Assembly (NCBI GenBank): GCA_037447655.1
Contig: JBBHKE010002423.1
Coordinates: forward strand, 1-25,000
Origin: Zygnema cylindricum
Lineage: Eukaryota > Streptophyta > Zygnematophyceae > Zygnematales > Zygnemataceae
Direction: 5' to 3'
DNA length: 25,000 nucleotides
The notes beneath the pieces are model-generated. The model had not been told where the DNA came from and ran no database searches. It saw nothing but the letters and a program-made list of their open reading frames with translations. How positions within the stretch are numbered: position 1 is the first letter of the stretch; each line of letters begins with the position of its first letter. A program made the translations under genes and the position numbers. Below, piece after piece: positions 9,712 through 19,465 of the stretch.

Positions 9712-10969
9712 CTGCAAAACAATAGAGAAAACGGTTAGATTTTAAAAGCATTTAGTCCTCAAAATACATTTTACACTCACAGAGATAGTAGAAGCACAAA
9801 GTGTAAGCATATGTCAGTTGTAATCCCAAAATGATAAAGAAAACATGACAAAATAGGGAAAAAAAACAGTCCAGAAGCGGCAAAAAATTACTCGCATGGA
9901 GTTAGACAAGACAGCCTCACGAATCTATAAAAAAAACTAGCAGAAATCGTCAATAAAAAACATTAGACAAGACAGCCTCACGAACCTACAAAAAACTAGC
10001 AGAAATCGTCAATAAAAAACAACGAAAAATCACCACACTTTTTAATGATATCAAGTGCTGCCCAAAAAAAAAAAAAAATTGTTCACAAATACAAGCGAGC
10101 GAGCACCATGACAACAAAACAAAGACTCAGCAAGACACTCGCACAGAGACTCTCATAAACATCACAAAGAATAGAGGAAACTAAAATCCAAAAAAGACAT
10201 TCACAACGTTGCATCCAGCGTGATTGGAGTCAAAACCAAGCCTCCCAGAAACAAAAGCAAAAGGATTGACTCCCTTCCTCCTGCCTCCTCCCTCTCTCCC
10301 TCTTGTATATGCATTATAGCACACAATAATAAGTCAACACACAAACTACCTCGTGACCCAAGACTTGTGACCCTCACCCTGCCTCCCTCCCTCCTCCCTC
10401 ACTTTCCCTCCCTCCTTCCATCCCTCCCTATCTCTCTCCCTCGCTCCCTATATACGTATTAAAGAACACATTAACACATTGAAACAGCCATAGCTACCTC
10501 GTAGGACAGATGACGACACTATAGTACACCCAATATCGCTATTAGCGTTTTTGTCATTTTCGCCACTCACACGTGCCGGGAAAACGGAAAAAGAAAGTCA
10601 CATACAAAGCATGAAATAACAGCTCAACAGATGCTAATAATACACAAAATCCATCAAACTGTCTGAATGCCTGACAACTGTGACTTATGATAGTTTGTAC
10701 TTAAAATCTTCAATCTTCAAAACTTCTTCTAGTTTGCAGATGTAGACAATGTAAGGTCCAGCATGCATCCACATGAAAAAAGGTACGGATGAAAATAAAA
10801 AAGAAGGGAAAAGAAAAAAGGTTCTTACCAAACTAAACTGACTGCTGAACTCCGGAACGTCTTTTAGGGCATTTCCTGCAACTCCGTCCAGGTCAACATT
10901 ACTGCTGTGAATAATGTTATTATTATCTGCCACTGCCAGATAGAGCAGTAACTCCACTTCCCTGCCCAT
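8329..10969 (-). CDS. Longin-domain-like protein with long disordered region, 3' end incomplete
   Basis: Exon 1 (10829-10969, 47 codons) and exon 2 (8329-9711, 461 codons) join in phase 0 across a 1117-bp intron with TTG|GTAAGA and TTTTGCAG|G borders. Exon 2 ends at CAG|GTATGT. Residues 5-113 follow the order of a longin fold: strands VELLLYLAVAD and NNNIIHSS, helix DLDGVAGNALKDVPE, strands FSSQFSLG, TIITFLRD and NLIYVLAGH, then the helix TKTKAWSYLEELQTIYRRYK and a further short helix to about 113. Longin domains occur in R-SNAREs (VAMP7, Ykt6, Sec22), plant phytolongins and some trafficking complexes. Residues 120-508 are polar and probably disordered, with an acidic DSDDDDS (170-176), tryptophans at 219, 241, 279, 313 and 420, and an Arg/Glu-rich stretch at 475-491. 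No SNARE motif or membrane anchor is seen so far. Trafficking function is inference; the identity is unconfirmed. Confidence 0.85.
9902..10020. repeat. Tandem duplication, period 61 bp, in intron 1
   Basis: TTAGACAAGACAGCCTCACG recurs at 9902 and 9963, and the two ~60-bp units are nearly identical through GCAGAAATCGTCAATAAAAA. The near identity indicates a recent duplication. Confidence 0.9.
10261..10510. repeat. CT-rich tracts with degenerate ~133-bp duplication, in intron 1
   Basis: Two pyrimidine-rich blocks (10271-10308 and 10379-10448) are each followed by TATATNCNTATTA-type sequence, an ACACA(A/T)-rich stretch and CTACCTCGT. The layout suggests an old duplication. The plus-strand frame at 10220-10462 is a by-product of these tracts. 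Confidence 0.5.
10527..10572 (+). mobile_element. Truncated end of MITE family 2
   Basis: The sequence CACCCAATATCGCTATTAGC and onward to TTTTCGCCACT matches the terminal 45 bp of the elements at 18986-19202 and 21149-21364. It is preceded by TA. No matching opposite end lies within 300 bp, so this is a remnant in intron 1 of the longin-like gene. Confidence 0.6.
10829..10969 (-). CDS. Exon 1 of the longin-like gene
   Basis: The start ATGGGC at 10969 is the first in-frame ATG, because stops lie upstream. The frame encodes MGREVELLLYLAVAD and onward for 47 residues, then reads through into intron sequence after the donor TTG|GTAAGA at 10828. The hydrophobic strand right at the N-terminus is what a longin domain needs, since its first strand begins within a few residues of the start. 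This supports the start and argues against a missing upstream exon. Confidence 0.8.
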
Positions 10970-10993
10970 AGTTAAAACCTTAAACCTAATTTC

Positions 10994-11010
10994 ACCACCT
11001 CCAAACCCTA
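10994..11010 (-). promoter_or_regulatory. Telo-box-like motif in the 5' leader
   Basis: In gene sense the leader contains TTAGGGTTT (AAACCCTAA on plus), the telo-box sequence that plant promoters of growth- and translation-linked genes often carry. It lies about 30 bp upstream of the start codon. Confidence 0.35.
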
Positions 11011-11018
11011 ATTCGATA

Positions 11019-11030
11019 TCAACTTATCAT
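11019..11030 (-). CDS. Minimal upstream ORF in the 5' leader
   Basis: ATG ATA AGT TGA gives a three-codon upstream ORF about 50 bp before the main start codon. If the leader begins near 11080, as the TATA-like box suggests, ribosomes would meet this ATG first. Its start context (AGAAATGA) is moderate. Confidence 0.3.
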   Translation of the reverse strand: MIS

Positions 11031-11111
11031 TTCTTCTAACGCCTTCCTTTCTCTTTCCTGGTTGCTGTCTATCAGTCTCGCTATCCTTCACTTTTCCTTT
11101 CTCTCCATCTC

Positions 11112-11118
11112 TTTATAT
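11112..11118 (-). promoter_or_regulatory. TATA-like box of the longin-like gene
   Basis: TATAAAG in gene sense lies about 145 bp upstream of the start codon. A start of transcription about 30 bp further on would leave a leader of roughly 110 nt. The GA-rich tract lies just upstream. Position and sequence are the only evidence. Confidence 0.4.
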
Positions 11119-11208
11119 CTCTGTCTTCCCCTATTGACTACTGCTACCAATGTCGCAAAAGAAATCAGTAACCGCAAAGCTTAGATGCAAACTATCTGTG
11201 TTTACCAA

Positions 11209-11445
11209 TCTCTCTCTCTCTCTCTCGTTCACTCTCTGCCTCTCTCCCTCTCTCTCTATCCCTCTCCGTCTCTCCCTCACCCTCTCTCCCTCCACCTCTC
11301 CCTCTCTCCCTCTCCTTCTCTCCCTCTCCTCTCCCTCTCTCCCTGTCTTTCTCCCTCTCTCTCCCTCTCTCTCTCCCTCTCTCTCTCTCCCTCTCTCTCT
11401 CTCTCCCTCTCTCTCTCTCCCTCCCTGTATTTCTCTCACTCACTT
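11209..11445. repeat. CT/GA-rich low-complexity tract upstream of the gene
   Basis: About 235 bp of CTCTCC/CTCTCT (GAGAGG in gene sense) lie upstream of the TATA-like box. GA repeats in plant promoters can bind BBR/BPC (GAGA-binding) proteins. The tract yields four long reading frames on both strands that are only arginine/glutamate or serine/leucine repeats and are not genes. Confidence 0.9.
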
Positions 11446-11499
11446 TTCCCCTATGTTTTACGGTCAGACGCATACATACATACTCGACAACCAAACCTT

Positions 11500-12060
11500 C
11501 TCTAACACAACAGTATTCTCACTTCCTCTGTAAAACAAAGCTGTATTGAGCTCGATTGACAATGTACACAAACAGATCTTATGGCCATGGCGGTAGTCTA
11601 ATAAGAATGGCAGCGGCGTATTCCAGGAAACCACATTCGGAAAGGCAAAACTAGAAACTGACACGTGGTGTTCTGTCAAATACTTCACACAAGCCAGACA
11701 CGTTTTCCTGCAACATAGCTTTCCCGCATGTTAAATTTTCTGCAGCAAGCAAAGTTTTGATTCTGAGAACCCTAATCAACAACTCCAGCCGATGTTACGC
11801 ATGTCACATAGGCTCCGCGTGCAAAGGACAGAGCAAAAACTGCTTCCTCCCTGTCACATTGTATCGCATACTGCTTGGTGGAACATAGTCCGCACGTGCA
11901 TGATAGTTAAAATTGGTTGTTTCCTCCGTGTTAAAACTCTTCTTACGTGGTCATTCAGCGAAATTCTCTGACGGCCCAGTACCAAAAGAGTCCGATTTAA
12001 AAAAGTACCAAATCATGAAGTTGTACAGGGCAGCAGTTCTGAACACGTTTTCTGCAACCG
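11500..12060. other. Intergenic DNA, no gene seen
   Basis: Unique-looking sequence of mixed composition upstream of the GA tract. It contains CACGTG-like (11662) and CACGTGC (11893) boxes, which are G-box cores, but nothing else I can support. Confidence 0.5.
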
Positions 12061-12067
12061 GTACGTC

Positions 12068-12379
12068 ATGACCTGTTACTGGGGTGGAATACGATACTTA
12101 TTCCGAAAAAAATACTTTGTGAAAACAGTTTACAAAAGCGAAGGGTTTCTTTACTTCTTGCCGGTACACCTTAGTGACGCGAACATTAAAATAAATAGTG
12201 TGGACTTCCTGAATTTTGATTTTTTCAACACAAGTAAAATCAGCTATGTGAAATGTAAGTTGGTTCCAACGCTAGTGCGGTCCTGGAAAGTCGCGACTTG
12301 TTTTCTCGTTAAGTCAAATACTGTCAACGAATGGGAAACGGAAAGGTGTAGAAAAAACTCGTCGGTTCTGGCCTATTGA
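12068..12379 (+). CDS. Hypothetical 103-codon ORF, doubtful
   Basis: An uninterrupted frame from ATGACC to TGA beside a MITE (its end is 25 bp before the element). The predicted peptide is mixed, with no signal peptide, membrane segment or motif I recognise. No splice sites or codon bias distinguish it from its surroundings. Frames of this length can arise by chance in a window of this size. Confidence 0.15.
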   Translation: MTCYWGGIRYLFRKKYFVKTVYKSEGFLYFLPVHLSDANIKINSVDFLNFDFFNTSKISYVKCKLVPTLVRSWKVATCFLVKSNTVNEWETERCRKNSSVLAY

Positions 12380-12403
12380 GTACTCTGTTACAAGTTTTTA
12401 GTA

Positions 12404-12621
12404 CACCGCCAATCGCTATTAGCATGTAGGTTTGATTAGCGTATACTATTATTTAGCGTGGTGTACGCTAATTGGGAATTTGGAAATTTTGGAAGAAATC
12501 GATTACTCTAATTAGGATTTAGGGCTTTTTTTTAAATAGTGAGGATAATTCTATTTGAGAATAAAAACAAAAAAAAGCGGGACGGGATTAGCGTACACAA
12601 CGCTAATAGCGATTGGCGGTG
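12404..12621. mobile_element. MITE family 1, copy 1
   Basis: Terminal inverted repeats CACCGCCAATCGCTATTAGC and its complement bound a 218-bp element flanked by TA on both sides. The interior (GGGAATTTGGAAATTTT, AAAAAGCGGGACGG) is shared with copy 2 at 17667-17879. No coding capacity. The right flank extends the terminus to CACTACACCGCC, so a CACTA-type end is an alternative to a TA target duplication. Confidence 0.9.
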
Positions 12622-12663
12622 TAGTGTGTTGTCAGGGTTTTTGTTTTCTTGTAATACATGACA

Positions 12664-12684
12664 AGTACAGTACTGTACAGTAAC
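12664..12684. repeat. GTACAGTACTGTACAG palindromic patch
   Basis: A near-perfect palindrome of overlapping GTAC and ACTGTAC units, 40 bp past MITE copy 1. Similar patches occur at 16875-16890, 17052-17067, 17400-17434 and 17880-17916. Confidence 0.7.
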
Positions 12685-12689
12685 AAAAA

Positions 12690-15050
12690 AAACCGTCGGT
12701 GTTTGGGTATAAACTGATATTTCCAAAAGCATAAAACGCCGAAAGACAGCCGGAACGTTTTCACCCCCGGTTAAAACCCTTTATTAAGGTTTACCTCGTT
12801 ATTGTTCTTATTTTAAGTTTTATAACAACCAGTTGTAACCGTTTCCGACAATTTTAAGATATCGGGTTGCTATTTTTTCGTTTTTTCTCTTTTTCTGACT
12901 ATTTATGCTCCAATTATCTATACTTTGTACTTTTCAGGTCATGTGTATTTTTAAAATTTTGGAATCGAATTTGTTTGGCCTGAAAAATCCACGTTACTTA
13001 TTTACAACGTCAACATGTTGTATAAACAAGTAGTCGCTTGTTTACAAATATAACCTTCTACATAAAGCACAACCGCTTCAAAAATTTTACCTCAATTTTG
13101 GGAGAAAATTACAGTGGTAAGAAACCAACAAATTAACCAGTCTTGCCAATTATCAAACTTTCATAAGTACTAGTTATAACACTAAAAGAAAGCAAAAAAT
13201 CACATAACATTCACAAAATCTCTAAATCGGGGATTACAACGTTCCAATTGTTATTCAACATTTTATAATTTTATACCCGACACTATAATACTAGGAAGAT
13301 TACAAAAAAGTGAATTTTTAACATTCAATTTAATAAACTACAAAAAGTTGTCACATGTATCGTATAGTTGTGCAACTTTTTATACGGTTGTTTTAATTTC
13401 CAATCAGTAACCCCAAAAATCCCGTACTTTTAATTATCTCGTTCGTTACCTTTTTTTATAAAAATACTATATTTGGTAGCTTGCAATCCATGTACCATTT
13501 TGGTGCAAAACACATTGGAATGGAAAAGTATGACCGTCACAACAATGTTGGGCTTAAACAGTAACCTCAAGATCATATTCAACATGATTGTTCGATTAAA
13601 CTTAACATTTGTTTTTTAAGTCAAACTATGTTATTTATCCATAAGTTTCATACTAGTTTTTTTTTTATGTGTCTTACTTGCAGTTTTTTTTTCTTTTAAA
13701 TATTATTATGGTATTTTACTTTATAACTAAACACAAATTAAATTTTGGTGTTGTAAGTTTATATTTATTGCTTTGTAGCTAACGAATATGTTACGACGTA
13801 TGTTGCCGATTAAACCTTGTGAAATATGTCATTTAGTTTTCAATTATGGCGTATTTACTTTTTATATGTTAAACAATGTATGTACTTTGCATACTACAAA
13901 CAACTATTATACACAATGATTTATTTACTCTAACTTGTCCCTAACGTATTTAAATATACAAACGTATCGACAGTATTTTTTTTGTTCACAAATAAAACAA
14001 CAAAAGATAAAAAAATCAATTAACTTGGTTAGAAATTAAGTTTGAATTATAAATACTCAAATTGTAATAACGTTACCTAGATGCACAATATAATGATAAA
14101 TGTTTTACAACAGTTGACGATACTATTGACAATAACTAAACTAATAATATTGAATGGAGTGGGGGCAAAATGTTTAATTATTTGTAGTAATAAATTCACA
14201 TTTTAAACATGATTGATACGAATATATATGTTGTAACCGTGATGTTTGATTGTTTTCTATTAAGTTTATGTCGTTAAAGATAAGTTAACCATGTAATATC
14301 AATAAATGACAGTAAACATTTATTTGTATTCACTTTAACTAAAATAAAAATGCAACGTATATAAATTTATAAATATAAGTATGGGTGAAAGTTTCAATGA
14401 TTAATGAAATAATAAAAAAAGGGTTAATGCCCAACATATAAAGGTCACACACTTTATATAATTACGAACATTAAATACGTTTATGAGCTAACGTGACTAA
14501 AGGTTAATTTCTTTACGTCAACCACCCCATTTTCTCGAATAATTTAGAAGGCGTTGGCTCATGAAAGAAAATTGATATGCGTTGTGATCCGTTCGACGCG
14601 CAAAAGACCTCAAAACCGAGGGGATATCAAACTACGTGAGACAATTCATATTTTATTACGTAATTTGCTTCGCCCTTCAACTTTCACATATGTTACCGAA
14701 TGACTTATAATATGCACATTTTGGTCACATGTTAGTTGTGTAACATGTATGCTTAATTGTCTGTTGTATTTTTTACTAATATTTGTTGACAATTATTTTG
14801 GATTCGTGTCTTGGGCTGGTAATTGATAGAGCACCTAAAACTACAAATCCTTTATTGTAGAACAGCTAGTTACAATAACAATCTTTAATGTAAAGTCTCA
14901 TATTTCCCCGTAAAAAAACTTATTTTTATAAAATGATGAAAACAAGTTTCCATAGATTCAGTGGTCGTACGAACTATAATATAGTTACTGCGGAAAAAAT
15001 ATATTTTTGGAATTACTTTTGAAATCCGAATGCCTCACTGCTTGGATGTG
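12690..15050. other. Long AT-rich intergenic region, no gene seen
   Basis: Over 2.3 kb of strongly AT-rich sequence. No reading frame of 60 codons or more is visible apart from the one ending near 12732, and I see no tandem repeat or terminal inverted repeat. It may be old, decayed transposon DNA. Confidence 0.6.
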
Positions 15051-15059
15051 CGCATAAAC

Positions 15060-15370
15060 CATAGTTAGAAAGTAGGCATTTTTATGGTAGGCCTTTGGTC
15101 GGCGCCTTTATCGTAAGTTGTGTTATGGGCTTTTCATGTGATCTTCTTAAATCGCTACTTTGATCAGCGACCGTCCGATCGTCCGAATCTGACGGTGTAA
15201 ATATTTTTTTTTGGTCCGAATGTTTTAATTTAATTGGTCCAATATTTGGTCCGAATGTTTTAATTGGTCTGAATAGGTCCGAATACAATATGGGTCTTAA
15301 GGTCATATTGTATGTTTTGCATACAATAGGCATATTGTATGGGCCTACTTTCACCTACTTTTGAACTATG
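15060..15370 (+). mobile_element. hAT-like MITE, copy 1
   Basis: Bounded by CATAGTT(A/C)(G/A)AAAGTAGG and its complement, 311 bp. The flanking octamers are GCATAAAC (15052-15059) and GTATAAAC (15371-15378), 7 of 8 alike. An 8-bp target duplication with termini starting CA is typical of the hAT superfamily. The 90-codon frame inside (15082-15354, minus) is a by-product of the element. Confidence 0.9.
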
Positions 15371-15379
15371 GTATAAACA

Positions 15380-16280
15380 TTGTCTAAACGTTTGAACGAT
15401 TGAATCGTTCAATGGGGAAGTGATAAAACACACGTGTGGCTACCGCTGTGAATCGCCATTGACGCCAAATAATTAGCATGACTGTTTTAGTGTTTAGCAA
15501 CCCCATTTCCAGTCAAGTTGACAAAGACGATTGTGAGCCGCAAAAATTAATAGCGATAAAAATAAACAACTGCTGTAGTGTACTATAGTGTTGCTAACAC
15601 TATTTTATGTACATAAACGATTCACCGTGTGTGGCTGACGTTACGGGCCAGTATGCGCTAAACGGCAGGTTTGCACGGCTGGGTAGCCGGTCGGCCCCCA
15701 CGTGGCACCCAGTAAGCCGTTTGGATCAAGGAGTTTGAAAAGGAGTTGAAGACGACAAATGCTGTACTCAATTACAAATATATCGTACAAGTAAATTCTA
15801 CGTTAAACGCGTCAAAAAAATGTAGAACGAGTCTAGAAGGATACGGACGCAAGGATTCTGTGGCAAGATTCTAGCAGCAATTAAATGTGCCGTTTAAGAA
15901 AAGTACAGCTGAAGCGTACGGAAGGTATATGTTCGGCCAGGTCTACACTACCCTTAGTTATTAGCGTTAAGAATGTATTAGTTGTTAGGTTGAAATTATA
16001 ATATACGATACTATTGTAGTGGAATGAGATGCGGGAGATTGTAGTCCACTCCCTAGGGATAGTGTCACCAACACTATTTGATGATTTTTGGAAAATAGAG
16101 CGTCGACTGAATTAGTGTTATTCTTTATTAACCCTATGCATCTGTGACGTCAGACGATAAAAGGTAACCAAGCTCCTAATTTGTTTGTATGTCCGACAAA
16201 ACGATAAGCGTAGGTGTTCTATGTGTTTCAATCACGTGTTTAGCCTATTTGTCTTACCTGATCACGTTTCAATGGCTTGG
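15380..16280. other. Intergenic DNA with a weak short inverted-repeat element
   Basis: No gene seen. At 15946-16064 a 119-bp segment has ends CACTACCCTTAG and CTAGGGATAGTG (10 of 12 complementary), and its left end continues TTATTAGCG as in MITE family 1. It may be a decayed relative. A GC-richer patch lies at 15640-15720. Confidence 0.4.
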
Positions 16281-16292
16281 TACAATTTTTTC

Positions 16293-16597
16293 CATAGTTC
16301 AAAAGTAGGCGTTTTTATGGTAGGCCTTTGGTCGGCGCCTTTATTGTAAGTTGTGTTATGGGCTTTTCATGTTATCTTCTTAGATCGCTACTTTGATCAG
16401 AGACCGTCCGATCTTTCGAATCTGACGGTGTAAATAACTATTTTGGTCCGAATGTTTTCATTGGTCCAATTTTTGGTCCGAATGTTTTAATTGGTCCGAA
16501 TAGGTCCGAATACAACACGGGTCTTAAGGTCATATTGTATGTTTTGCATACAATAGGCATATTGTATGGGCCTACTTTCACCTACTTTTGAACTATG
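16293..16597 (+). mobile_element. hAT-like MITE, copy 2
   Basis: 305 bp, same orientation as copy 1 and nearly the same sequence. Ends are CATAGTTCAAAAGTAGG. Flanking octamers ATTTTTTC (16285-16292) and TTTTTTTC (16598-16605) agree at 7 of 8. Interior landmarks: AGGCCTTTGGTCGGCGCC near the left end, GGTCCGAAT repeats in the middle, TATTGTATG inverted repeats near the right end. Confidence 0.9.
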
Positions 16598-16619
16598 TTT
16601 TTTTCTTTGCGAATTGAAT

Positions 16620-17660
16620 CGGGCAGATAGGAGAAGCGTCAAATCTCTCTTTGCAAGTCTGGCAAACTTGTCTTATCTTGTAGCTTTTTTATCATCAACT
16701 GTCAAGTACTTCTGCCCGTTGACATTTGAACAAGAAACGACACGTGTCTCCACGTGAGTGGTAAAAATAATATAATATCAAATCTATAAGTCAAGGAACT
16801 GTGTTCGCATCATTGAGAGTTTGCATTGACACCTGTCAAAATCCTGCGATTCGGAGAGAATACGCAGGTTGTCAGGTACAGTACGGTACCACGTATCAAT
16901 TCCCCAGCATTTCAAATAAAATCCGGCAGAAAATTCTTCGCTGTCTGACAGCAGTGCTGTACACGGCAGCACCAGTTTTGACTTGTGAAACAGTCACAAT
17001 TTAGTGTGTACTCCCTCAGGAGGTACGGTACATTTTGGATTATTGGGCCGGCTGTACTGTACAGTACTTGCTGTTTGTTTCGTTGAACACCGGAAAAACA
17101 GGTCGAATAATCAACGGCCATTAGACGTGTACATTTCCGTAAATGTATACGTAGCGCCACGTAACCCTAAAAATGGATCTGGACAGAAATATGTAAATAT
17201 TAAATAACTTCACTGTCGGCAATATCGACGCCAGTGGAAACGAAGTTAGGGATAAGCTAAGGAATCTTTGATTTCATTGGATAGCAAAACCGTAAGGGAA
17301 CGGTAATGGGCTCTCCGGCAAAAGGCGATTTTCGATATATAAATGGCAAAAGAACTCGAACGGCTTTCCTCCAGTCAAAAACCGCTTACCGGTCAGCTAT
17401 AGTACAGTACAGTACACTACTGTACTGTACAGTTTATTCACACGTGCGATATATTTTCGTGCGTGAATATGAATTATAATACGTGAATTCCAACAAGAGC
17501 AACCAGTCTGACAGGGAGCATTCTATTGGCTGTGCAATTTTCGTTGACTTTCACGACTTAAAGTCTCTGAATGCAAGTCCAGACAAATTGGCAAAATCTT
17601 GTAGAGTTTGTAGACTTGTACTTCAGCCACATGGAGTACAGTAATTTTCGGGGGGAAACT
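16620..17660. other. Intergenic DNA with GTAC-rich palindromes, no gene seen
   Basis: Several overlapping 60-80-codon frames on both strands (16566-17207) have no recognisable content. The stretch contains GTAC/ACTGTAC patches at 16875-16890, 17052-17067 and 17400-17434. Confidence 0.45.
17400..17434. repeat. ACTGTAC/GTACAGT palindromic array
   Basis: About 35 bp of overlapping AGTAC units on one half and their complements on the other, able to fold on itself. Confidence 0.75.
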
Positions 17661-17666
17661 ACACTA

Positions 17667-17879
17667 CACCGCCTATCGTTATTAGCGTGCAAGTTTTCTT
17701 AGCGTATACGAATAATTAGCGTGGTTTACGCTAATTGGGAATTTGGAAATTTTCGAAGAAATCGTCTATTCTAATTAGGAATTATGTTTTTTTTAAATAG
17801 TGTGAATAATTATATTTGATAATAAAAAAAAAAAAGCGGGACGGAATTAGCGTACCAACGCTAATATCGATTGGCGGTG
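17667..17879. mobile_element. MITE family 1, copy 2
   Basis: 213 bp with ends CACCGCC(T/A)ATCG(T/C)TATTAGCG, flanked by TA on both sides. The interior closely matches copy 1. The left flank reads CACTACACCGCC and the right end, reversed, CAGTACACCGCC. Confidence 0.9.
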
Positions 17880-17916
17880 TACTGTACAGTATAGTACAGT
17901 ACAGTATGTACAGTAT
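17880..17916. repeat. ACTGTACAGTA array abutting a MITE end
   Basis: A 37-bp run of TACAGTA/ACTGTAC units begins exactly at the right end of MITE family 1 copy 2. It resembles the array at 17400-17434, 270 bp upstream. Confidence 0.75.
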
Positions 17917-17919
17917 ATC

Positions 17920-18980
17920 AGAGGGCGAATCTCATGCCGTATATCGGCGGTAATTTTTATAGGGTACGGATTTCAGCACGTGTTGTTTTCTATTCCTGCA
18001 GGCGCATCAGTCATCAGGGTACAGCTGTAGAATTTCCGTACAGAAAAAACATTAAGAGCGTTGTTCCGTTAGGCGGTCTCAGTAAACGTCAAAAATTCGT
18101 TTACTGGAGCCATCGTTCCATTGTATCGGGTCAGTAACCGACAATTTATTTCCATGGCAAAGTTTGATTGGTTCACGTAATAGATGAATAAGATTCTGGA
18201 AATCTTAAAAGAATCTCTGACAGCAAATTGTGACCACATATTTGTACCAGCGAAGGAAAAAATTGACTCGTAAAACGTATTGAATAAAATCTGTACGGGC
18301 GGACGAAACTTAAGATTTGTAAAAGCGTACGAAAATGACAAAATGGTTTAGTGGATGGCAACAGACGCGTGACACAATATCCTCCGTCAAAGATTTTCTT
18401 GCGTCTTCCGGTGGCCTCGCATCCTCCCTGGCGGAAGGCACATGTCTAATGCGACGTGTACCCACCTGGTCGCGCGGTCATCGTTGATATTTGTTCACTT
18501 TTCCACGAGGCACGAAGTTATTCGTTCAGGCGCTAAGAATTGACCTACTCCGGGTCACTTGTCGCGGACTGATAGTGTCAGACAATGGCGTATCCGATTA
18601 TGTATCCGACGGTCCACGTTTACACCCATAAACGTGGAGAATTAGATCCCTCATTCAGTAGCCTTGCTTTTCTGACATTTATTTTTTCTGGTACGAAAAT
18701 GTACAAACAGTACAGCTTTCAGTAAACAACGGCATTTTCCCCTAATGGTACCTTACCCTAAAGCTACACTTTTGTCAGAATTTGACGGCGAATACACGAC
18801 GTAACCACAAACCGTCCTAATTACTTCACGTACGGTATTTCTCTTTTATTGACCGGTAAAAATAAAACTTCCGTACTTACCTGTAGTGCGCTGCACTGAC
18901 ATGCATCGTCACGTAAACTGAACTGAAGGTTCTCATGGAACTTTTTGGCATGTTTGCTTCATTTCTCCACGCTGGCCAAA
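17920..18980. other. Intergenic DNA, no gene seen
   Basis: Frames of 60-90 codons occur (17934-18137 plus, 18069-18341 minus) without recognisable content. The segment 18360-18660 is richer in G+C but contains no frame that I can support. Confidence 0.45.
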
Positions 18981-18985
18981 CGGTA

Positions 18986-19202
18986 CACCTTGAATCGTTA
19001 TTAGTGTTAATGATTTTTTCGCCACTAAAAACATATTTTCTCCGTACACACTTGTCAAATTGTGGATCTGACTTCTGCGATTGAAAGATAAGATTCTCAG
19101 CTTCCGATTGGCGGTCTCAAAATAAAAATTGGACAAGTGTGTACGGAGAAAATAAGTTTTAAGTGGCGAAACAAATATTAACCCTAATAGCGATACACGG
19201 TG
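18986..19202. mobile_element. MITE family 2, copy A
   Basis: A 217-bp foldback flanked by TA. Its inverted repeats run about 70 bp: CACC(T/G)TG(A/T)ATCG(T/C)TATTAG, GTTAAT(G/A)TTT, TTTCGCCACT, TTTTCTCCGTACACACTTGTC. The single-stranded centre is about 60 bp. No coding capacity; the 120-codon frame across it (18933-19295, minus) is chance. Confidence 0.9.
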
Positions 19203-19465
19203 TAATGCGTCATAGCATGTGGTGACGGTGATACATGACGTCACTCCGTACCAGAAACTTGTGAAATCGGCTTCGCTCAGCAACAATGTTTCCATGCATC
19301 AGTTGACAGTTTGTCATAATCGTAGCGCAGGCTGCTTAAAATTAGGGAAATCTCCGTCAACGTCAAAATATGGCGGCGAATCTCGAAGTTTCTCAATAAG
19401 ACAAATGATGAGCCGTCAATTTGTAGTAAAAGGTTTGAAAATTATGAATTTTCCCATATTTGTAC

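Noticed and set aside
8299-9717. A single 472-codon frame as the whole gene
   Set aside because: Its first two codons are TTG-CAG of an intron acceptor, and its last nine follow a GTATGTG donor. Joining to exon 1 supplies the missing first half of the fold.
11131-11533. Four overlapping frames of about 100-130 codons on both strands
   Set aside because: They are translations of a CT/GA dinucleotide tract, with only Ser/Leu/Pro or Arg/Glu/Gly repeats.
15082-15354. 90-codon frame inside a hAT-like MITE
   Set aside because: The frame lies wholly within a non-autonomous element, is not preserved in the other copies, and has no transposase motif.
15946-16064. CACTA element of 119 bp
   Set aside because: The ends are complementary at only 10 of 12 positions, no 3-bp duplication is visible and no second copy exists in the window. 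Kept only as a note within the intergenic entry.
18933-19295. 120-codon minus-strand frame
   Set aside because: It crosses an entire MITE (family 2, copy A) and both its borders, so it is chance.
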